Source: Nectonema munidae | Taxonomy: Eukaryota; Nematomorpha; Nectonematoida; Nectonematidae | Direction of reading: 5' to 3' | DNA: 64,000 bases | NCBI GenBank assembly: GCA_030549495.1 | Contig: JAUIRK010000333.1 | Coordinates: 434,001 to 498,000, forward strand | Shown: piece after piece, positions 58,601 to 64,000 of the stretch | How positions within the stretch are numbered: position 1 is the first letter of the stretch | Layout of the letters: the number at the start of each line of letters is the position of its first letter | Notes under the pieces: model-generated | Database searches by the model: none | The model's input: the letters and a program-made list of their open reading frames with translations, nothing else | What the model was told of the DNA's origin: nothing | Program-made: the position numbers and the translations under genes

Positions 58601-60376
58601 TCGTTATCAAGAATGTTTGAAAAAACAGAAGGACGTTCTTTTCAAAACCGAAAATCAATGAAATGTAAAAGAGTTGAAGCAGAAATATCTAATCTTAAAG
58701 TAAAACTATTTAAATGAATAGATACTGCAACAAATGAGTTGCACTGTATTGATAAACAGATTTCAGAATTAGAGCAATTAAAATGAAGTCTTTATTTTTG
58801 TTAATATTTCCGGTGTATATTTTAATACTCTTATTTTTTAATATATAATTTATAAAGCTTTGAATCTTATTGTATATGCTTTTTAACACAAATTGATTTT
58901 AAAGCCGTACAACAATTTAAATGTGTTTTGGTTATCAAAATATTATTTATAACATGAAAAGTTTTATAATTTTAAGTCAAGGAATTTGAGAAAATTTATC
59001 ATTGAAATCAGGGAATGGATTTTTTGAATTTGGCTGGGAATTTTGTAAGTATCCTAGATGTGCTAACCAAACGGGTTTTTTAATTTATCTTCTGAAAGAT
59101 GTTTTTGTTCTACAATTAAAATTTAAAGTTTTTGAGTTATATTGGGTTCTTCTTAATATCAAAGATTATAACTAATTTTTGAGGTAAATTTTAAATCAAA
59201 TTCATTTTGTTCAATTTCTCATCCCCAAGTTCCCAAAAAACCACCTATATCTCAAATACATTTGTGTAGATACCGTGGGGTTTTTTCATCGAGAAGGCGC
59301 AATTGCTCGGCTTGTATCGAACTATCAGGAAAGTAGTCTTCATGGGGGATCGAACCCAAGACTTTGAGTTATCGAAATACAGTATCTAACCAACCTTACT
59401 CACGACCATCTATTATAAGCACATCTTTTATATATAATAATTCATGTATAATGGCTAACAATACTGATATGTTGTTACTCATTTTCATTCCATTTTTTGT
59501 CTAAAAGAATTTATTATATTCAATTATATTGTTGTATATTATATTGTGCATAAACCAATTCCAAAATCTCTTCTACTTTCCAATATCCAAAACCAATCAA
59601 AGAATAATATCTAAGTATATTTCTATCATATATTTTAATTTTTCTAGGTTAATAGAGCCTACTTAGTAAGAGGCCTACAAACTATAAATTTACAACTTCA
59701 AAACTGGCTATAATAATATTTTTTATAATGGATGGAGTATTTAAATAAAATTTCAAACGAGAGTTCAATTGTCATCAGCTAAATACTGAGAAAAATAAAA
59801 CAATCAGATATTTATATTTATGTTTTTACTTACATATACACAAAACATGATAAAAGTAAAAAAATAACATCCAAAAAGAATATTATGACAAATCTTTATT
59901 AAAAAGAATATTTCGAATCTATTAGTATTTTTCAACTCAAGTCAAGCAGAAAGCGTAGGAAACGGCTTTTGTGGTGAAGGTGTAAGGAAAGGATTTCTTT
60001 GCCGCTTTCTGCTTGACTTGAGTCGAAAAGGACTGATTTAATAAAGAATATTATCCTATTATATTCCTTGCTTATGTTCCTTCGATTCAATGATAGCTTA
60101 TTCTTGCTTCTGAACAAAAAATTAATATATCTATCTAATAATATTGCATTTTGGTACACCTTAATGACGTATTGTGGGAAAGGAGCTTTATGTTATAACG
60201 TGATTAGCATTAATAGTAATACTTTTTCTAATCTTTAGGATCAAATGAAATGTGAAAGGCGCTTTAAAGAGAACGAAGAACTCGATTTTGTGAGTAACAA
60301 CATCAAACTACTCTCTGAAATGTTAGCAGCCTATAGCGCAGTTACCATTACGCTACAAGATGTAAAGCTCATGCAA
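52440..60376 (+). CDS. GGA: GGA clathrin adaptor, 5' half (VHS and GAT exons), partial
   Basis: GGA proteins are monomeric clathrin adaptors on trans-Golgi membranes. The VHS domain binds acidic-dileucine sorting signals of cargo receptors and the GAT domain binds ARF-GTP. Exons on the plus strand: 52440-52600, 52655-52753, 52813-52998 (VHS), 57266-57334, 57386-57466, 60239-about 60376 (GAT). All phases agree. VHS text is AEGPELVPGLFIKKLQSNND, LDVCMDKCGYKFQKEVCMFK, FLNNLIRLISPKYYANERSS, RVKNKVLEIF; GAT text is LKKLLKNSSQNDLMEANLLI and NNIKLLSEML. TOM1-type proteins are less likely, because the GAT match (LLKSS...A.KLIK, NNVKLL.EM) is to GGA. The first codons lie upstream of 52440 and the hinge and gamma-ear exons lie beyond the window or were not found. 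Confidence 0.88.
52655..52753 (+). CDS. GGA: GGA exon: VHS central helices
   Basis: Follows a 54-bp intron; donor CCCAAG|GTAAAT. It encodes VLDVCMDKCGYKFQKEVCMF and KFLNNLIRLISPK, matching VLETCMKSCGKRFHDEVGKF and RFLNELIKVVSPK of human GGA1. Confidence 0.92.
52813..52998 (+). CDS. GGA: GGA exon: end of VHS domain
   Basis: Follows a 59-bp intron (52754-52812); donor GATAGT|GTAAGT. It encodes YYANERSSRVKNKVLEIFVR, WNRDFPNESKLVQAFEMLAK and LGLVNSNVAETHGNSPNVTM. These match VKNKILELLYSW, and AEAYQMLKKQGIVKSDP of GGA1. Confidence 0.92.
53195..53461 (-). other. Unidentified antisense coding-like frame in GGA intron
   Basis: The minus strand is open for 88 codons: FGRKHIRLLLPARFTCQYLI, HEASHDCNNHPSFTVISDQQ, LSYSYRITQKSVEEVKNIMC. 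Its amino-acid composition is balanced and unlike the Ile/Lys/Phe/Asn-rich chance frames of this window. I cannot name a family, and the upstream side merges into the RTE fragment at 53540. It may be a decayed gene copy. Confidence 0.3.
53540..54090 (-). mobile_element. RTE-like LINE, post-RT region
   Basis: The minus strand reads NNKWRPIRFKAKIYTIVLPV and MTYGPEYWIMKKVERKLTVK, then EIRMPKRISGIT, and, in other frames, GRRKKDVVRQRS further on. Relatives read P.RLKAK+Y..V+RPVMTYG.E.W and EMRMLRWM.GVT. Frame changes are present. It sits in GGA intron 3, antisense to GGA. Confidence 0.75.
54095..55840. other. GGA intron 3 sequence
   Basis: AT-rich. It contains a GGGGGAGGGGGGGGGC tract at 55490-55505. 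At 54580-54760 a minus-strand stretch is less AT-biased and may be coding debris, but I cannot assign it. Confidence 0.35.
55848..57000 (-). mobile_element. Jockey/CR1-like LINE, RT C-terminal half
   Basis: On the minus strand, about 56680-56850, relics of PQG..L.P.LF.IY.NDI appear as VLLFIIYTNDIS. At 56480-56671, SISVEKCKGMFFHHTIIHLH and VEELFNFLGLCIDSKISWKS give the N..KT....FH and FNFLG..ID..LSW motifs of the RT thumb region. The 3' part (to 55848) is open but unassigned. The YADD box itself is not recognisable. Confidence 0.65.
57005..57262. other. End of GGA intron 3
   Basis: AT-rich, with the pyrimidine-rich acceptor ACCCTTTTTTATGAAG at 57250-57265. Confidence 0.4.
57266..57334 (+). 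CDS. GGA: GGA exon: VHS-GAT linker
   Basis: A 69-nt exon, phase 0 on both sides. It encodes ERLTNEDLNVAKDVLKIDDE then SSK. The donor AAA|GTTTTC is weak. The position corresponds to PKNVIFEDEEKSK in human GGA1. It is assigned mainly because it joins two certain exons in phase. Confidence 0.65.
57386..57466 (+). CDS. GGA: GGA exon: first GAT helix (ARF-binding hook)
   Basis: Acceptor TTCTCATTTTAG after a 51-bp intron, donor GAAAGA|GTTCGT. It encodes KLKKLLKNSSQNDLMEANLL and IKKLVER, matching MLARLLKSSHPEDLRAANKL and IKEMVQE of human GGA1. Confidence 0.85.
57470..58420. other. GGA intron 5 sequence
   Basis: AT-rich; no element ends found before the hAT relic. Confidence 0.35.
58430..58800 (+). 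mobile_element. Transposase C-terminal relic (hAT-like dimerisation/tail)
   Basis: The plus-strand translation AFVESGFSINQDIFVENLKE, RSYLAQRRVNDAIVANGGVE is followed by a Lys/Glu-rich coiled tail (EAEISNLKVKLFK). It matches, from memory, the C-termini of abundant repetitive hAT-like proteins, AFVERGFSVNKEVEVENLSE and LIAQR. The upstream catalytic part is absent. Confidence 0.5.
58805..59258. other. GGA intron 5 sequence
   Basis: AT-rich; nothing supported. Confidence 0.35.
59262..59412 (-). repeat. tRNA-derived SINE, copy 3
   Basis: On the minus strand: TCGTGAGTAAGGTTGGTTAG (A-box-like), then GGTTCGATCC at 59347-59356 (B box), then a tail CTTCTCGATGAAAAAACCCC, ACGGTATCTAC. The head matches 10286-10350 and the CACGGTA tail matches copy 1 at 2550. 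It lies antisense in the GGA intron. Confidence 0.65.
59928..60030. repeat. Perfect long hairpin (21-bp perfect arms, ~28 bp with one mismatch)
   Basis: The arm ACTCAAGTCAAGCAGAAAGCG (59935-59955) is exactly complementary to 60003-60023. Outward extension TTTTC-N brings each arm to about 28 bp. The loop of 47 nt has no internal pairing that I can see. It may be a miniature inverted-repeat element or a small-RNA hairpin. It is in GGA intron 5, about 210 bp before the next exon. Confidence 0.75.
60239..60376 (+). CDS. GGA: GGA exon: GAT helix 2
   Basis: Acceptor TTCTAATCTTTAG. It encodes DQMKCERRFKENEELDFVSN and NIKLLSEMLAAYSAVTITLQ, matching EDQKRMEKISKRVNAIEEVN and NNVKLLTEM of human GGA1. 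I placed the donor at CAA|GTAACT (60376) because DVKLMQ resembles the following EDLMKELYQ; an earlier donor (GAT|GTAAAG, 60361) is also possible. The frame remains open to 60565 past either donor. Confidence 0.75.
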
Positions 60377-60569
60377 GTAACTTTGAATACACGATTCATT
60401 CTGCTTATTGAAGATGAACGCGTGCCTGAAAAAAGACGCTTTCTTGTGATTATAATGTCACCACAACTAATCCTAGGATATGCATTGGGAATAACTGCAG
60501 GGCACCATGCACATGTGCTACATAGAAATGAAAGTGATAAAAGACCCTTATGTCAGTTATTGTAGTGTG

Positions 60570-61040
60570 CTTGCATACTTTCTCTGTTGTCTGATCGCGA
60601 CTCTCGAGTCGAGTGTACAAAGCGTAGGAGAGGAGCCTTGGATTGGCTAAACATGTCCTTCGTATAGTATACGTTCTTACTATGCTATATTGTGACGTGG
60701 GTGATTAATATAATCCTTCTCATTTTTAAAGAAATGTCTTTCTCCTTCATTTATTATAATTTAATAAATCATGAGTTTGAGTAAATTTTGCTCAAAAATT
60801 TTTATATGAAAACCTTAAAAAAACTTTTATAAGATTGCCTCATTTTATTGGAATTCACAGTGCAACAAAGATCAATTTTTGTTTCTGTTTAACTATATAT
60901 TATTTTTGGTTTAGTCAAGTCAAAAATGGGTTTCTGTGGTTCTAAACATCAGTAGATAGGTTTTTTTTAAAATGTTATAGATTCTTAATTTTTTAATCTA
61001 TAATTCTGAATATATTTTTAATTTGTTTGTTTTAATTACG
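60570..61040. other. GGA intron or intergenic sequence
   Basis: AT-rich. The next GGA exon was not found in the rest of the window. Confidence 0.35.
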
Positions 61041-61049
61041 AATACTTGT

Positions 61050-62040
61050 TGTTGTAAACATCCTGTTGATTGTTCTTGTTATACATGGGGATAATTTTTG
61101 TCAAAAAATGCCAAAAAGTAAAAGATGCTTATTGTGCTCATTTTGAAATGCAGATAGGAGATAAAGACAAAAACTGGGCACCTCGTGTTCTTTATGATTA
61201 TTGTTGTCGTACGAATGAAGGATGGTTTAGAGGTGAAAAAGGATCAGTGCCTTTTGCAATTCCTCGGATTTGGCGCGATTCAACCAATCATGTCAAGAGT
61301 TATTTTTTTGTATCCTAGATTCCAACAAAAAATAGGAAGGTAAAAAAGCTCCTCTTTTCATAAATCCAAATATTCTTTCTTCAATTGCTCGTGTTCCTCA
61401 TGATTTAAGTATGTGTTCTGTGCCACAACCTTCTTATCAAGCATCTGGAGAAACAAGTATCTGCATCTCTCAAAATGAAAGTCAAGAGAGTTTTTCTTGC
61501 GTGAACTCCAAACATAAGAATATTAACGATTTTATTATAGAAATGTGTTTAACAAAAGCAAACACAGATTTACTCATTTTAAGATTGAAACAATGGGATT
61601 TATTAAATGAAGTTAAAACAACTTCTCAAGCCAAAAAAGTTTCCTTTTTGTAAATTTTCTGGTGAATTATATTATTGCCGTGATTTTAAAGGACTTTTCG
61701 AAGCTAAGACTCACGATTAATCACATCAAATTGGCGCCTTTTCGTTGATAGTTCATTAAGCTATTTTATTAGACAGTACAAACAAATTGCCATCTATTCC
61801 TTTAGCACACTCTATTCACCTCAAAAGAAGGTATGAACATGTCTAAATCTGCTAATTACTTTAAATTACAGTGACTTTTTATGGGAACTCATTGGTAATT
61901 TTAAAAGGATTGGATCATTAAAGGGCTTCAAGGAGGCTTTACAAAGTATCCTTGTTTCTTTTATGTCTTTGAGATAGCCGAAACACATTCCTTCGTTATG
62001 AAAATAAAAACTGGCCATTAAGGCCATCTTTTGCGTTGTC
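61050..62040 (+). mobile_element. Relic of an abundant, unplaced repetitive coding element
   Basis: The plus strand encodes, with frame changes and stops, KCQKVKDAYCAHFEMQIGDK, NWAPRVLYDYCCRTNEGWFR, GEKGSVPFAIPRIWRDSTNH (61100-61290), IPSS-like and LTKANTDLLILRLKQWDLLN (61540-61610), RDFKGLFEA, and LPSIPLAHSIHLKRRYE (about 61790-61840). I recall this text from many uncharacterised multi-copy proteins of invertebrates, where HSVHLKE and a zinc-like C..C..W stretch follow. I cannot name the transposon superfamily and see no terminal repeats. Confidence 0.55.
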
Positions 62041-62213
62041 TTCCCCTACTTCTCGTTCCAACCACTTTCTTGTCCAGCTTTACCACTGCTAACACACTTG
62101 TCGTAACTCACGTCTATTGACAATTTGTGAGCCCAAGTATTTAAAACTTTTTACCTGTTAAAGCTTTTCTTGATGTCTATCTTCAATGATTACCTGATGT
62201 TCTTCTTTTTTTG

Positions 62214-62585
62214 CTACAAACCATAAATTCTCTCTTTTTGGCATTTATCTGTAGTCCAAATTTCTCTAAACTTTTTTGCTCTGGTTCTTTTTAAGTTTTC
62301 CTTGTTATCTGCCAAAATAACTAAGTCATCTGCAAATAGGAGTTCCCAACGTTCTTCTTTTCTTAGTAGTTTAGATAATTCGTCAATAACTAACGCAAAC
62401 AATAATGGGCTCCATGCCGATCCCTGATGTGGTCCTGTTCTTACTTCAAATTCTCTTGAAATCCCCTTTGCCTTTTTAATAGCAGTTTTTGAGTCTGTGC
62501 AGATTTCTTTAACCAACCTAGCCAATTTTTCGGATACTTTTTTTTTGCTCAAGCAACAATACACTACTTCTTTTGCTAGTATCAT
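62214..62585 (-). CDS. LINE reverse transcriptase, catalytic fragment
   Basis: 123 codons in one frame. KLARLVKEICTDSKTAIKKA, then GPHQGSAWSPLLFALVIDEL is RT motif B and LFADDLVIL is motif C. It would copy its own RNA by target-primed reverse transcription in an intact element. The start is lost. Confidence 0.8.
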   Translation of the reverse strand: MILAKEVVYCCLSKKKVSEKLARLVKEICTDSKTAIKKAKGISREFEVRTGPHQGSAWSPLLFALVIDELSKLLRKEERWELLFADDLVILADNKENLKRTRAKKFREIWTTDKCQKERIYGL

Positions 62586-62771
62586 ATGCTTTTTCTAAAT
62601 CTACAAAACCACAGAAAACTAATGAATTTCATTCAATATTTTTTCTATTAATTGTTTTGTAACAAAACAATTTTTTTTCATGAATAAATCCAAACTGTTT
62701 TGGATCTATTTTTACAGCTGATCGAATTTCCTTGTCCAAGATTCTTTCCAGTAATTTCAGCCCATGTTCCA

Positions 62772-62910
62772 TTAACCCATTTAAGACCAAGCAAAGCAGA
62801 CGATATCTAAAAAAAAACGCAGACGATTTATATTCAAAGTCATTGAAAAAAGCAGACGAAGATGAAATTACTTATGTTCCAAAATAGGAACATTGGTCGT
62901 GAATGGGTTC
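62772..62910 (+). repeat. piggyBac-type MITE inside the LINE
   Basis: TTAACCCATTTAAGACCAAG at the left; GGTCGTGAATGGGTTCC at the right, where the right TTAA has become TTCC. Same family as the array at 8192. The insertion postdates the LINE. Confidence 0.88.
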
Positions 62911-63234
62911 CTCCAATCTCCAGGTATTTTTTTTCTCAATCCACACCTTTCTTAGTAGATCTATCATCCTTTTGCAAGATTCATGGCCTCCAGCTTTCAG
63001 CATATCAATTCGAACCTCTCTAAGTCCAGTTGCTTTATAATTCCTCATTTTCTTAATTTGTTCCATTCCTTTATTATTTTTTTCTGGTCCTTCAACTTTT
63101 AGCGCTTCTTGTTCTGCTTTCCTTTAATTTCCAAATTTTAAGTTTTTCAGCTTTTATATTTTCTGTTCTTGTACATATCCATGTCACCACCTATGTTGAC
63201 TGACAGTCTGGAATAACTTTGCAATCTTTTAAGT

Positions 63235-63591
63235 CTATTTGTCTACTCTTACCTCGACTTCTATAAGTAATGAGATGATAGGATTTTTTCTATACTTTGT
63301 GTTGTAAACTAACATTTCATTTCTTCCTGCCATCAAAATCCTTTCTTCATCTTCATTTATTTTCCCATATTTACGACCTCCCTGTGTTTCGTTGTACCCG
63401 GCACAATTTTCTCCCAAATGACCCTTCAAATCACCTATTACTAATCTCTCCTTTTCTTCTACTTCCTCCATCATTTCTTCTAACCTGGCCATGAAATTTT
63501 CTTTCTCTTCTTCCCTACAACCTGCCTTTGGTGCATATGCTAATATTATAGTTATCAGCTCAACATCTCCTGCAAGCCTGAATCCTATCAA
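63235..63591 (-). CDS. LINE endonuclease fragment
   Basis: 118 codons in one frame. LITIILAYAPKAGCREEEKE and RLVIGDLKGHLGENCAGYNE carry the GD.N.H-like site of the APE endonuclease (Lys replaces the usual Asn in GDLNGH, so it is likely inactive). GGRKYGKINEDEERILMAGR corresponds to the next conserved block. Confidence 0.75.
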   Translation of the reverse strand: MIGFRLAGDVELITIILAYAPKAGCREEEKENFMARLEEMMEEVEEKERLVIGDLKGHLGENCAGYNETQGGRKYGKINEDEERILMAGRNEMLVYNTKYRKNPIISLLIEVEVRVDK

Positions 63592-64000
63592 TCCATCGCC
63601 AGCTCATTTCACTTCTATTACCCTTCTTATCCATTTCTGTGAATGTTTGATTCCTACTCCATTCTTTTTATTTGATTCTCCACTGTAAAAATTTTGTACC
63701 CTTCTATTTCTTTTACAGCGTTGCCTCCCCACTTAGTTTCCTGAAGGCACATCACTTCATTGCTTCTTTTTTTCGTTTCTTCTATCAACTCAATCAATAC
63801 CTTACCCGTTCATTGAGCCTATATTCCACGTAGCAAATCTCCAATCCTTCTCCTTTTGATTGTAAATTTTTCCAACATTATTTTTATCGTTGGTAGTTAG
63901 AGTTGCCCATGAAGTACTTAGGGCGTTATGGTCGCTAGCAACGCATTTACCATATTTCCTATGCTATACACCATTAAAAGAATTTATATTCTACTAATTT

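Larger units (their letters stand above)
62050..63880 (-). mobile_element. RTE-like LINE (endonuclease and RT), decayed
   Basis: Minus strand, 5' to 3'. The apurinic endonuclease starts near 63855 (DWRFATWNIGSMNG), with NGVGI, IILAYAPKAGCREEEKENFM and VIGDLKGHLGE (about 63425). The reverse transcriptase (62585-62214) has VRTGPHQGSAWSPLLFALVI, DELSKLL and ELLFADDLVILADN with the catalytic FADD. Part of the RT palm between them is missing or degraded (about 62590-63230), and the frames are broken. The 3' side fades into SFKYLGSQI-type text near 62140. A MITE is inserted at 62772. Confidence 0.8.

Noticed and set aside
1-64000. CRISPR arrays, prokaryotic operons or plasmid features
   Set aside because: The tandem repeats seen have no regular short-repeat and unique-spacer layout, and the genes are spliced animal genes.

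Overview
The window is strongly AT-rich eukaryotic DNA. It holds spliced genes with small exons and introns that run from about 50 bp to several kb, set in a dense layer of decayed transposons. The four host genes (ECT2, MRG15/MORF4L1, BUD23 and GGA) are animal genes. The element mix (piggyBac, Tc1/mariner, hAT, pogo/Tigger, RTE-like and jockey/CR1-like LINEs, Penelope-like elements, a tRNA-derived SINE) suits an arthropod. My best guess is a small AT-rich crustacean such as a copepod or sea louse; this is inference, since no species-diagnostic locus is present. Layout, left to right: 1-1560 is one arm of a long imperfect inverted-repeat pair, built of units of about 145 bp; the other arm is at 35556-37235. 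ECT2, a cytokinesis RhoGEF, follows as one uninterrupted frame at 4587-7115 (+). At 8192-9020 is a fourfold tandem array of a TTAA-flanked piggyBac-type MITE. From 11746 to about 28118 (-) lies MRG15/MORF4L1 in six well-supported exons plus a tentative first exon; its large introns hold an RTE fragment, two Penelope relics, a Tc1-type element, a piggyBac relic and a MITE. A 2.2 kb piggyBac element with paired ends and TTAA target sites sits at 29857-32093 (-). BUD23, the 18S rRNA m7G methyltransferase, is at 33719-34597 (+). Right of the second inverted arm are a minisatellite (38195-39110) and a 2.9 kb terminal-inverted-repeat element (39750-42611) coding for a protein family I cannot place in a named superfamily. 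Next are a small candidate spliced gene (43022-43768, +) and a pogo/Tigger relic. At 47791-51965 a mariner-like element has been split by a retroposed 3' end of SmB (SNRPB) mRNA with a poly(A) tail and by a hAT element with an exact 8-bp target duplication. The last third (52440 to about 60376, +) is the 5' half of GGA, with VHS and GAT domain exons separated by LINE-, hAT- and SINE-bearing introns; its hinge and ear exons should lie beyond the window. The right end is a decayed repetitive coding element followed by an RTE-like LINE carrying another MITE. The four host genes are unrelated housekeeping functions (cytokinesis, chromatin reading, ribosome maturation, trans-Golgi sorting) and show no operon-like logic. 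Most of the other recognisable structure is mobile-element sediment, and nesting gives relative ages: MITE into RTE LINE at 62.8 kb, and SmB retrocopy and hAT into mariner at 48-51 kb.
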